Shown here: positions 44,804-55,799 of the stretch, one piece after another | Position numbering within the stretch: position 1 is the stretch's first letter | Layout: each line of letters opens with the position of its first letter | Assembly: GCA_036245805.1 (NCBI GenBank) | Contig: BTRK01000004.1 | Location: forward strand, 34,705,541 to 34,769,540 | Origin: Pristionchus mayeri | Lineage: Eukaryota; Nematoda; Chromadorea; Rhabditida; Neodiplogasteridae | Direction: 5' to 3' | DNA: 64,000 nucleotides | Translations under genes and position numbers: made by a program | Notes under the pieces: generated by a model | The model's database searches: none | Seen by the model: the letters and a program-made list of their open reading frames with translations, nothing else | Told to the model about the DNA's origin: nothing

Positions 44804-47445
44804 TTACAGCTTACTGTCCGAGATGAAGTGCCATTTGCCGAGCTCTTCGGGGAGGTCTGCAGCATCGGCAGCAGCTGCAGGGGCAGCGGCCACGATGGCT
44901 GCAGCAGCCTCGGGAGTGACCATGTGCACGGCACCATCGACACGAGAGAGACTGCAACATATGACAATGCTACTTTCTGAGCAGTCGTCTGACTCTCTTC
45001 AATTTGCACACTCTTTCGTCTCTTTGACTGGCGAGAGAGCGTGCAAACTGAAGTGAGTCATACCATTGCTCTACTTTCTGCAAGGGAGTTGCCACTCACG
45101 TGTTCAGCTTAGGGTTCGACTCAGTGATCAGTTTCTTCCAGAACGCATTAGTCTCCTCGATCACCTACAAAACATTTGTAGAGCCTTCTTCTCGACATAC
45201 GGTAACTATTTCAAACCTTGTAGCAGTAGGCCTGATCCTTGTACTCTCCGTTGAATGCGAATTCGTTTGCAGGCTTGCCAGTTGGGATTTTGGACGTCTT
45301 GAGCCACTCATAGGTAGCCTGCATTCAATAAACACTGTTTGCATAAATATTAGATTTATGGATAAGATATCGTTTCGAGATTGTTCGATTTTGAAGAGTC
45401 CCTTGATGTACTGGGCGTACTAACATATAACTTCAAGATGCGATGGCAGATTCTCACTCTGGGCAGTCCGGGGAAGACCTTCTCGACATCGTCGATGGAG
45501 TTGATGTCCTTGGCGACGGGATCAGTCACGTCGATGGTCACCAGCTTCCAGTCTGTCTCGCCATCATCGATGAGTGCCAGACAGCCGACGACTTTCACCT
45601 TAATTTATGCATACAAATCGATGGTTGTGAAATATGGTTCGATTTGTAAAGAGAACAGCAACAGCATTGATTACGACCTCACCTGGATGACAGCTCCTCT
45701 CTTGTGGACAGTGGATCCGATTTCGACCACATCGATGGGGTCGTTGTCTCCCTTGGCGCCCGTATCTTTATCAACGTGCTCGTTGTTCTCCCACGTCTGC
45801 AACATGAAGTATGTATGCTAAGATAATTAGTCCCTGCACATCGTATACTGTGTTATGAGTATCCAATCGTTAGTCCCTGGTCAGCGAATAATCAACCAAC
45901 AATAGCACTAGCAGGTGTATTGCGCATTGCCTTTGTAGTGCCAGTGCGAACCTGACAGCAATTAACCAAAACACAAACCTGGGGCAGTGCGCCATAGTTC
46001 CAGATTGATCCGCGATGGGGGAAGATGTTGGTGAGGAATCGGGGCACGCCATTCTTCACGTCCTGCTTGATGGGCGACAGCGGCTCCCTCGTCGCCATCT
46101 GCAGTCAACACACTATTTAGATAACAACATCTCCCCCAATTTCACCTTTTTCTGAGCACTAACATATATGAACAATATTGATAACCAAGAAAAGCAAATG
46201 GCAATATGGTAAAGTAATACATCAACGTGAACTATAAGGTAATAAAATCCGATTATCGGCAAATGTTGCCTTTCAAAACAAGAGACATCCCCAATATATT
46301 TTTCCCACGCTCACCTCCATTTTAGCGTTGCTCCATCGAGGGATCTCAATGATCATGTTGAACACCTTATTCGCCTCATCAGCATAGAGAGGAATGTCGT
46401 GCCAGGGAGAGATGTATCCCTGAGGTCCCTCTGCAAACATCTTGTTAGTCATTTGCATTAATCATTTAGACGGTTAAATACTATGGGGGGAGACTGTGCC
46501 TCCTTTTCGTTAAGAACGAACTTAAGATATTAGAATCGGGCTCATAATTGATACGACCTAAACTAAATTTAGTTTTGCAAGCCATGTGCGTCGAATGAAA
46601 AGAGATTCGTCAATTTTCGTGTTTTAATCTCTTCTGGGTTATCGCAACTTGGATGATTGCCAACCATGGATATAAGGGAAATTGCCCAGGAAACGGGAGA
46701 AAGAGAGAGCTCGCGAGGCGAGAGAGTGACCCTCTCGTTTCTCTAATCGCGTGAAGTTGCTGATACTCATTCTTTAAGACTAGTATCAAAGTTAAAAAGG
46801 TACATTAATTTGAAGCTGACAAGTATAGTTTAAACAGTCCACGGAGATACCTACTACAGTTGAAATATACTTATTGATAACAGGTATGATATTGCGAATG
46901 GGCTCTTCACGTGACCTATCGGATCTGTAATATACATACACAATAACTCACTGATATAGCATCTGTAGTCCAGTGTGTAGAGGGAACCTCTCTCCTCGGT
47001 CTCGTACTTAACAATGTCGCTATGTCCAGACATTCCTGGTATGTTTAGTATCATTATTTTATCTATCTATCTGTATCAACTATTATGCAAAAATATCAGT
47101 AGTCAGGGTCGCGAAAAAAATCAACAATCAAATAATAATGAAATTACCGCATACCTGTTGAGTAGGATCGTTCCTGGTGATGCGCAAATGCGTCGCTCGT
47201 TATGGGTCTGTAATAAGAAATGCTATTCGACAATTCGGAATCAAAAAAATATGGGTGTGAAATTTGAACACGTAAAGGAGCCACTAGGATGGATCAGAAG
47301 AGTAAAAGAAGAGTTACACTTGTAAACAAGTAATTTCAAAATACATCATTCCAGTTCTTGTCTCTTCACGTGCAAAGACTCACTCTTGGAACAGCGTGAT
47401 CACTCCGAGTATTGAGAGAACTCCGAGGCAGAAGTCAGCTATCAT
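44804..47445 (-). CDS. pyp-1: Soluble inorganic pyrophosphatase, ten exons, 334 aa
   Basis: Hydrolyses pyrophosphate to phosphate with Mg2+. Exons 47384-47445, 47155-47207, 46952-47035, 46315-46430, 45979-46098, 45683-45796, 45458-45598, 45217-45318, 45100-45164 and 44804-44951 join in phase. The family signature is [12 protein letters not shown] in exon 6; conserved blocks are [55 protein letters not shown] and [18 protein letters not shown]. Exons 1-2 add a hydrophobic leader ([20 protein letters not shown]), suggesting a secreted, membrane or organelle-targeted isoform; a second ATG ([16 protein letters not shown], 47033) after a splice acceptor would give a cytosolic form of 295 aa. The Ala-rich C-terminal extension ([18 protein letters not shown]) is longer than in vertebrate enzymes. 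Identity is secure. Confidence 0.95.
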
Positions 47446-48600
47446 TATACCAGATGTGAAAGGATGAGATCGGGGAGGAGTAGTGTGTACTAGTGAAGGA
47501 GAAGAATACGATGCTACGAGGGTTGTTGAGTTCGGCAACTAATGTGTTGGACGACCAGCAACCAGATGTGGGCAGATGACACTGAGGCAGTGGGGTGTTA
47601 CTTTCTTATCGGCTCTGACGCCAGTTGAGAATGGGCGTCCTTTTATCGGTGGAAATGTCATTTCTATCCCGGACACATGATAAGAACTTTGAATTCAATG
47701 ACGTTCTGTCCTTTCCATATGGCTAGGCTGTCCACGACGATCTCTATCTGAGTACATAACCAGCACTCCAACCCGAATACTCAAACACACACATGCATGA
47801 TCAAACATACAGTTGCATAGTCATAGAACGAAATGGTAAAATGGATACAGTCTATAACTACGTTTACTGTCCATTGACCGCAGATTTACCGAATGAGATT
47901 CGCTGTGGAATCTCAGCACTTTTGCCCAACTTTTCCAAGTAGGAACTATATCTAATCTATATTTATTTTAGAGCCTAATGTTGGTAAAAACTGGTCGCCA
48001 CTGACGAAGAACAATCTTATCATTCAACGACAATACCAACCACCGCTGAGATTACAATTGGGAAGTTTGGGAAGTAGTGCAATTGCCGCATTCAGGAAGA
48101 GTTATCTTCCACTTGCACCCTTCGGGAAAAATCCCCCTCGTTGATGCTCGCGTTCTCTCCCAAGTCTTCAGATGAGGGAATGAACGAAGACGATAACCCA
48201 TTAACACAAGTTTTCGAAAAATCGATGTAACAGGTCCTTCACGTCATTGCTCGACTGTAATGCAACTGTCGTGATTTGTATACTGTTCACTGAATAAGGT
48301 GAATAAACGCGTTGTGATGTCCTCATCACATTACAATATTTGTCCGAGATGGCTTATTTTATAGATTTCTTTCAAAAAAACAATAAGCCAAAATGCCTTT
48401 GTCCAATGCTATTCAGATTACATCAAACAAAAGAGCGAGAGATATTTGGATTATTCTGGGAATGAATATGGGAATTTTGATTGCTAAAAAATCGAAAAAA
48501 AATATGTCAGTCTAGGTCTGGGAGATATCATATCTGCTGATAGTTGCGAACTGTCAGCTTACAGTTCGGGAACCTCAAAAGCGAAAGTAGGTGAACACTT
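47446..48600. other. Upstream region of pyp-1, no gene seen
   Basis: About 1.15 kb without a supportable open frame. The next recognisable feature is duplicated block P. Confidence 0.6.
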
Positions 48601-49125
48601 TTCCCCTCCTCATGTTCGTACACTCCTCGTTCACTGCCGGCTGCCGAACACTCCCTGCCATCGCCTCTGGTCCCTCTGCCCCTCGGATTAGGCCATGTAC
48701 ACTATGTTCATTGCTTCCTTGATATTAGGAGCCAAGAACTCTGTAGCTGTTCTGTTTGCCTTCTACGGCATTCTACATGGGGCGGGTGAGAACATATATT
48801 GCGCATAGAAATATACACCTTGGCACGTTTCCAACATATTTTTGAATTAACAATTTACTATTTCCCAGTTGCTTGCTATCGATTCCCGCTCTCGGCTAAT
48901 ATTCGATTTCAATACTATTATCTGTTGAAAGTGCGCTTGGTCCGCGAAAGTTATCATCATGTTCGTACCGTGGCATTTGCTCTCTTCCCACCTTGACCTT
49001 CTCACTCCCTCTCTTCTCTCCCTCCGCCCGCTTTGACCGCTTTCTCTGCCCCGGCGTGTATAGAGAGCGCGTGCTCTTGACAAACGCTTCATTTCCCTTC
49101 TTCTTCAGCTTTGCGCAGTTCAAGA
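48600..49125 (+). repeat. Duplicated block P (copy 2) followed by a partial MSP-flanking element
   Basis: 48600-48870 matches 37590-37880. 48940-49125 matches the tail of the structured element seen at 35960-36120, in that orientation (CTCCGCCCGCTTTGACCGC, GCCCCGGCGTGTATAGAGAG, CTTCTTCAGCTTTGCGCAGT). Confidence 0.65.
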
Positions 49126-49345
49126 GTTATGCATTCTCTGATTGAGAAATTCCTTTGCGTTCTCTGTGTATCCATAGTTTTAAGCCAGTTAGACGACTAC
49201 CCTCTGGCTCTCTCTCAGTCTTATTATCAGGTCTTTTTCATTGAACACATGGAAAAATCATCGGCGCTTTGCATTTGAGTTCATGATTCTCGAGATAAAG
49301 CGGCGTGCTCTCTTGCCCGTCTGAGAGTGAATGTTCGTAAAGATG

Positions 49346-49897
49346 ACTAGTTGGGAGGGTGACAATTGCAAAAACGACAATTGCACAACTCGTTGCCGTT
49401 CGATTGAGAGTAGACCTAGGAACTTGGGAGTTGTATCATTGTAACCAGTATGTGCTCCCCTACATTTGCATCTGCAAATCTTGTTACCAGGCGATCATGA
49501 GTTTTACACTTCAACAACGACCGGGGGGTCATGGTCCAAAATTGAGATTTTGAGTAGAAAAGCATGGTTAGATAAACTCAGAGAAACGTAGCCAATTGAT
49601 ATTCTAGTACCCCAGAAACCACTTTATCCCAGTAACATGGGCATCGATTGGTTACGGTTCCGTGTGTTTATCTAACCATGCTTTTCTACTCAAAATCTCA
49701 ATTTTGGACCATGACCCCCCGGTCGTTGGTGAAGTGTAAAACTCATGATCGCCTGGTAACAAGATTTATGCATGCAAATGTAGGGGAGCACATACTGGTT
49801 ACAATGATACAACTCCCAAGTTCCTAGGTTTACTCTCAATCGAACGGCAACGAGTTGTGCAATTGTCGTTTTTGCAATTGTCACCCTCCCGACTAGT
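49346..49897. repeat. Palindromic element, 232-bp arms, 88-bp loop
   Basis: Arms 49346-49577 and 49666-49897 are almost perfect reverse complements, both beginning with ACTAGT. Mirror open frames start MTIAKTTIAQLVAVRLRV. No transposase. A short separate 19-base inverted repeat (AGGCTTCCGAGTACATTAC) lies just to the right at 50034 and 50164. Confidence 0.9.
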
Positions 49898-50376
49898 TAC
49901 CGCTCCGGGAATCATATTCTAGAATGCTACCACAAAATACCGATTAATTTCCGAGGACATCAACCATTTCTAGAGTTTAGCAATTGTCTATGTTTTCACT
50001 ACTGTTAGCATACCATCGTTGTCAATAGGACGGAGGCTTCCGAGTACATTACAACGTAGTTCCGAGATGGCTGGCCAGGGGGCAATAGTAAATACGATCT
50101 CCGCTCGTGGGCATGAGACTCGTAAAATGGATAGCTCCATCATATTAACTAGTATCGACTGAGTCGTAATGTACTCGGAAGCCTTCGAACTCTTGACAGC
50201 AAGGTATCTAAATAGTACTCCATACATAGACACTTGAAGGCGTATTGCAATTGTTGGGTGGTCTCTGGAATTAATCAATATTTGGTATTCTTGTTCATTA
50301 TGTTCCTTGTTTCCGCGCAACTGCTCTACCGATTATTCCATTCCATCCAAAATAATTAATTAATTATATTCCAGCA

Positions 50377-51014
50377 ATGGCACGCGTGAAGTTTATGCTG
50401 GTGCCTGGGCGAATTCTGAATCGAAGGAAGGCCAACGAGAAGAAGTAAGTCAATAGTGGCATAATAAATAATTGTGAATCGTATTGTTCCTTGACGCTGA
50501 CTTGTATGTGGGGTGGGCTTCACGGGAACTGGCTCCCTTCGTTCTGAGTGCTCTCTCTCCTGTCGGAAAGAGAAAATGCTCAGAAAGAGGAGACAATTTC
50601 CAACGAAGCCAACCTACTTTTATACCCCATTAAGATACTTTCATGAATCAACATCGGCTTTGCAGTGAACTTCCATCCGGTAGTCGCTTCTCTCGCGCCT
50701 GTCCCTGCTGTCATTCCGATGAGCCCACTCCTCGTTACGTCGCAAAGGAATGCGGCCATTCATTCTGTCTCAAGTGCACTGAAGGGAGAAGCAAATGTCC
50801 TGAATGCACGAGGGAAACCACTTTCATGAGGATTTTCGAAGGCCAAGAGCACTCTCGGACGTGCGAAATCTGCTTGTGCAACGAGCCGATCTCGCGAACT
50901 GTCCTTCCTTGTGGACATTTGCTGTGTGATGCGTGTACATTCACTCTCCAGTTGGAAGAATTCAAGCTCGGAAGGAAGGCCCACTGCCCATTCTGTCGTG
51001 CAGAAGTCACATGA
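50377..51014 (+). CDS. Double C3HC4-type RING-finger protein, two exons, 138 aa
   Basis: Exon 50377-50444 (MARVKFMLVPGRILNRRKAN, then EKK) joins exon 50666-51014 in phase 2 (GTAAGT donor, CTTTGCAG acceptor). The ATG follows an ATATTCCAG acceptor, a likely trans-splice site. RING 1: CPCC, CGHSFCLKC, CPEC. RING 2: CEICLCNEP, CGHLLCDAC, CPFC. Such domains usually mediate E3 ubiquitin ligase activity; no substrate can be named. The stop at 51012-51014 precedes a charged tail (EEYKIEEERESSEPPKKNRK to KRKHGEN, about 51045-51206) that is open in another frame; in the pseudocopy at 37937 the tail follows in the RING frame. So this copy has probably lost about 60 C-terminal residues through an 8-base net insertion. 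It remains the best-preserved copy. Confidence 0.8.
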
Positions 51015-51352
51015 TCGCGAAAACGATCGCGTTGAAAGAAGAGTACAAGATTGAGGAGGAGAGGGAGAGTTCAGAACCACCGAAGAAGAACCGGAAGACT
51101 CAAGAGAAGAAAGATGGAATTGAGAAGAGTGTTCAGGAGAAAACGGATGCACCCATGGCGAGCAGAATCAGCGGAGCACTAAAGAGAAAGCATGGAGAAA
51201 ATTGATCAATATCGAAGTCCATCCATCAATTTGTATTGGAATTTTAAAATTAACCTTGATAAAAAATTAACCCTCAAGATTCCAAAATTTATCTAATTTG
51301 GCTTCCTCTATTGTTCACAAACAGCAACGATTATACGCATTCTTTATTGCAC

Positions 51353-52015
51353 TCAAGGGTTGTACTCGATGGGGAGGTTCTTTCTGCGGACCATTCCGTC
51401 TCCCTGGAACCACTCGCGGCGGAACTGCTTTGCGGCTCCATCGGGGGTGTTGGTCCACTCGATGGTGACACGGTCGTTGTTGGTGTCCTGAAGAGAAATA
51501 GATCAATGGAGAGGGAACTTATGGGCATAGGGGGTACAAAAGACAAGGGTGCAACTTCAGTATTCGATAGGGGTGTCACAATCGGATTACTGTACTCCGG
51601 TGACAGGCACCAATTATTAATAGTAGGAGAGGAAGGAATGAGGGGAGGGGCTACCGTACCTCCTGTTCGTAGGCGAAAGCGTCACAGGAGACAGCGATGA
51701 GAGCAGCCTCCTTAGGGTCGAGGACTCCCGATCCGGGGTCGACTCCGAGTCTCTTCATGTTGGTCGTCTTGAAGGCCCAGCCGGTGCGACGAGCAGAGGA
51801 GTTGGTCACCTGGAGAGGGGTACTGTAGGTAAAGAAGTGTGGGTGGTAAGAGGGGGGGGGGGTTAAGTAAGAAAAGAACGCATCAGCGGAGGCTAGGGTA
51901 GGGGAGGGTACGGTACCTTGATGTGGTAGGTGTGCTTGTCATCGTAGGGGGCGTTGAAGACGATCTTGCTGCCAGGCTGGGTGGCGATGTCTCCGGGAGG
52001 AACAGACTGGGCCAT
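51353..52015 (-). CDS. msp: Major sperm protein (MSP), intact, 127 aa
   Basis: Nematode sperm cytoskeletal protein that polymerises to drive amoeboid crawling and also signals to oocytes. Exons 51917-52015 (99 bases), 51660-51809 (150) and 51353-51487 (135) give exactly 127 residues, the family length. The sequence starts [20 protein letters not shown], then [68 protein letters not shown] and a C-terminus [11 protein letters not shown]. Differences from the canonical sequence are minor (RRTGW for RRIGW, AYEQE for AYGQE). This is the only one of three copies in the window without a frameshift. Confidence 0.95.
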
Positions 52016-52049
52016 GTCGACGACTTGGTGTGAGGAAGAGACCGATCGG

Positions 52050-52145
52050 TGTTGGTTTTATAGGCGAGAGTGGATTGATTACCATTGGAGATCGCCAGTC
52101 AAAGTGTGGGCTCAGAGAGCGAGAGAGTGGACTCTCTACATTTGA
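52050..52145 (-). promoter_or_regulatory. MSP promoter with TATA box
   Basis: TATAAAA at 52056-52062 (minus strand) lies about 41 bases before the ATG. The upstream phrase GGTAATCAATCCACTCTCGC is shared with both MSP pseudogenes, as is the CTTTGACTGGCGATCTC phrase. Presumably directs sperm-line expression. Confidence 0.65.
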
Positions 52146-52539
52146 CCCCAATTAATGAGTTATTGACTGTTAGATGAGATTGACCTTTGTGAACTTTCGA
52201 CGCTAGTCGAAGGGAGTGATCTCTGATTTACTCCCACAATACATAGATGGTCAGCTATTGAGTACAGGTTGTTTACAAGTGTGATCCGGGATACGGTAAC
52301 TAATCTACTTTACGTAGCTGTCATGCATTCCCTCTGGGACTGGCGGAAGAGACCACACTGCTCTATCTCTAGCATCATGGACTAAAATTCAAAGGGCTGA
52401 ATATATTTTCAATGCGTTCAATAAAAATAGCTAATTGTAAGATGGAGAATGGGCCAGATGGGAACTGAAATAACTGGCTTCTTGAACCGATACACATATA
52501 TCTGCAAGGGATTTCACACTCATAGAATGCACAAAGTTC

Positions 52540-52850
52540 GATATGGCTTTTTGCCCCTTCGGGCTTGCAAAAATTGCATACGGCACCCGTATTTCAGGGG
52601 CCGTAGCGGGCAATTGGGAAAAGTTTTCAACCAGCAATAAACGCACCTCGGCTAAGCCTCATTGGTCACGTTACCGCCACTGCGCAAAGCTGAAGAAGGA
52701 GGGAAGGGAGAGCTTGTCAAGAGCACGCGCTCTCTACATACGCCGAGGTAGAGAAAGCGGTCAGAGCGGACGGAGGGAGAGGAGAGATGCAGTGAGGAGG
52801 TCAAGGTGGGAAGAGAGCAATGATCAAGTTTGTGAACCAAGTCGTACTTG
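52540..52850 (+). repeat. MSP-flanking structured element, copy 3
   Basis: Closely matches 41455-41740 in sequence and orientation, and lies upstream of the intact MSP. Confidence 0.65.
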
Positions 52851-53090
52851 GTAGATTGTCTCATCACTGCTGCAGCTGCTTGATCTGTGCAGCCCATTCG
52901 TTGCGCTGCAGGAGGTAGATCGTATTAAGAGAGATGAGCTCTGTATTATCGTATTCATTACCGTAATCCTTCTAAAGAATCTTATCAGGATGCAGTCTTA
53001 AGTACCTTATAACAAAACAGAGGAGCGGCGGATTTATCCTCTGAGACTGGCAGTTGTTCTGAAGCTGCAAAAGATTATCAAAACATTACT

Positions 53091-53161
53091 GCGTTCGGGG
53101 GGAATCGAACCCCCGTCGAATGCTTGGAAGGCATCCATGCTGACCATTACACCACGAACGC
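53091..53161 (-). tRNA. tRNA-Gly(TCC)
   Basis: 71 bases on the minus strand. The acceptor stem GCGTTCG pairs with CGAACGC; the anticodon arm is ATGC-CTTCCAA-GCAT with anticodon TCC; the T-arm contains GGGGGTTCGATTCCCCC. No intron. Orthologous in sequence to eukaryotic tRNA-Gly(UCC). A corrupted duplicate is at 42032-42102. Confidence 0.95.
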
Positions 53162-54228
53162 TCATGCTGACGAGGGGAACATGCCGTGATAAAACGCTAT
53201 TCTCTTTCTTGATTTGAACAACCATGAATTATGAGTACGCGGAAGATTATATCAATCCGAAGTGCAAATTATCATCTGGCCAACCTGAGAAGAAACGCAA
53301 TGACTTTGCTAGAGGGTTTCACCACTGCATGACGTCACTCCGATACATTTTGATTGGGTGATCGTATGGTCGCTTACTCACTCGATGCACGCACGAGTGC
53401 AAACTTCATGACACACCACAGACATGCTCAGGGCGCATATGAGTCAGATTCGGAAATTCGACCTAGAAAATTGTAGAATGATCATTCTCGAAGTCTTCGT
53501 TTTCGAAATGAGGGTGGGATCCACTTTCTCAAGTGACCTAAAGCATTCAAAAATTTGCAATTCCGAACTGAAAGACTTCTGCCCACGAATGCAAACCTCA
53601 GGGTAGGAATGCCGTCTCAATAAATAACTCTGCTTCTTCTGCACGCTCACTCACCAATGTTACCTGGGAAAGTGAAAGCTGAATGAAGATACACTTATTT
53701 CGAAGCTATCTCTACCTTGCATGCTATCTCTCACATGTATAGCAAGCGTGAGTGAACGCAGAATGGAGAGAATGTATATCAACCCCACAGCACATCTGAT
53801 GCGCACAAAGCGCGCGCGTGAGTCACATTTTCATTGATAAAAACGAAGGAAAGAACAGCCCGCAAGCTTTCTCTCTATGGCTTGGCCGATCAAACATCCA
53901 AAGGGACTTGCCTTCGCGCTCTCTCCTCTCTTGTACATTTCCCCGTTGCCTGGTTACACTTCGTAGTATTTTTCTTCGGGAGGGAATTACAAATGGTCTC
54001 TTCCTCCTGAGGACTCTCTCACTAGTCAGATTGGAAAGAGAGCTCGGAATAGCGGTACTTATCGCAACGCCCCTACAATTATTTTGATCTCTTCGATCTT
54101 TCCTTCTTCTTTTTTAAAATTTCCATTTTCAATTGTTAATCGAATTCAGTTATATTTTTCGGCCGTGCCATATCCTAAATCATGTTCAGCCGTTCCATTG
54201 CCTCATTATCTCCATTGTCCATTTCAGC

Positions 54229-54676
54229 ATGTGCATCGAGGTTTGCTGCGAGGTTCTCGTCAGCATGTGCTTCTTTTCCTGTCTGAACTGCTGTTTGACG
54301 AAGGAAGAGAGGAAGAAACGAGAGGAGGAGGAGCAGAGGAAGTGAGTGAGGAAATGGAGATACTAGTTCCGTAAATGTCTCGCGATAGGACACAGAGCAC
54401 TCCCTCTGGAAATTTTGCAATTCCATTGGTGATTTCTGCGAAATTTGTCAACACGAGAAACGCGAGATTCCTCTTTTACTCTCGATTGGCATGTTTGCTT
54501 CTAGAACTTTTGGTAATGCTCTTGGATTTGCGCGACTTACTGATTAGAAATCAAACATTTCTCAATAGTATCCATGTTAAAGACAGTAGTAATGATTGAA
54601 CCACGCAAATTTCAGGCGCGAGGAAGCCAATGGAAATGAAGGAACTGGCGAAGTTCGCACAACGCAACCAAGCTGA
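54229..54676 (+). CDS. Small Cys-rich protein with charged tail, 57 aa, two exons
   Basis: ATG directly follows a CATTTCAG acceptor. Exon 54229-54341 (MCIEVCCEVLVSMCFFSCLN, CCLTKEERKKREEEEQRK) joins exon 54616-54676 (REEANGNEGTGEVRTTQPS, stop) in phase 2. The N-terminal half has seven cysteines in a hydrophobic helix-like stretch that could be membrane-embedded or palmitoylated; the second half is Glu/Lys-rich coiled coil-like and then polar. Good splice signals and phase support it as a real gene. Function unknown; similar short proteins are common in nematodes, but I cannot name a family. Confidence 0.6.
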
Positions 54677-54783
54677 TAACAAAAGAGGAAAAAAATACAA
54701 CCAGTTTCTAGTCTTCCGGGTCATTTTCCTACCAGACCATCGCTTCAATCAGTATTTCTCTTTTCAAAACAAAACATCATCGT

Positions 54784-55798
54784 GATTAGGGCTGGCGAAT
54801 GAAGAGGTAAAATGAATCATTCATTCTCCGTTCAACGGGCGAGCGGCGCGGTGTCATTCTTCATTGAAGAGTGGGGGAGGGCGGTCAATCCTTCATGAAG
54901 GAATGCTTTTCCTTCATGAAGGAAGGACCCAGAAAATGGTTCATATTAACATGTATTATGCATTATGGGCATGAGATCTGCATGGTAGTTCCGCTGTTCG
55001 GATAACGAGGTCGTGAGGAGCTTATAACAGTCATGGGATATTACAGTTCACCTAGTAAGAAGCTTCAACAAAACTCTACTTTGCACTTAAAATGTATCGA
55101 AGTAATCAATACAGTACCCGTCCATCTTGTATTGGCTTCAGGTAACTGAATGCATGTATGGGAACATGGTGCTTGAATAGATCCGGGACGGAACTGAATG
55201 GAAGGCGACACCTATGGCAGCTAGACCAAGTCGATCCGTTTTAATCAATCGATACGATAAATAGAGTCAGTAATTTGTTAAGGGATTTAGTAATACATTT
55301 TTTATGAATATTAACATCTAATATTGCGTTTGATTTCTTGAATCTAACTGAAAACGAAATCGGATCTGCCTCATCAGGCTGGGGCATACCTACCAAGAAT
55401 CTGGCATCCTTTCTATCCGACAACTCACGTATGAACCGTAACCACCATACCATGATGTATGAGTGATATCATGCCACGATAAAGATCTTTTGTACTTTAT
55501 AGAGAAGAAATTTGCCCACAAAATCTTGTCGAGGTGCACTTATTTCCTATGCCAAACGCTATTAACGGATTGCAACAGTGCAATCTTTTTACAAGTGGAA
55601 TGACAATTGCCTACCGACCTTAAATTCAAAATTTTGTATAAAAATCTCAATCCTGGTTCGAGTTATGACGATTTTCGTAAAATCATTCCTTCATGAAGGA
55701 CGAGACCGACCGGGTCATCCTTCATGAAGGAGAAATGAGAGGGAGGGGAAAATCGTCTCTTCATTCTTCGATTTTTCATTCAATCGCCAGACCTAATC
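54784..55798. mobile_element. About 1-kb terminal-inverted-repeat element with TCCTTCATGAAGGA palindromes
   Basis: The ends share GATTAGG...GGCGA/TGAATGAA in inverted orientation (54784 and 55798). Near each end are two copies of the perfect palindrome TCCTTCATGAAGGA (about 54890 and 54911; about 55687 and 55719). No transposase. A similar left end begins at 63768 and runs out of the window. Confidence 0.7.
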
Positions 55799-55799
55799 G

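Noticed and set aside
50643..51014. RING protein starting at the ATG in 50643 as a single exon
   Set aside because: The CTTTGCAG acceptor and phase-perfect upstream exon at 50377-50444 give a better start; MNQHRLC is intron sequence.
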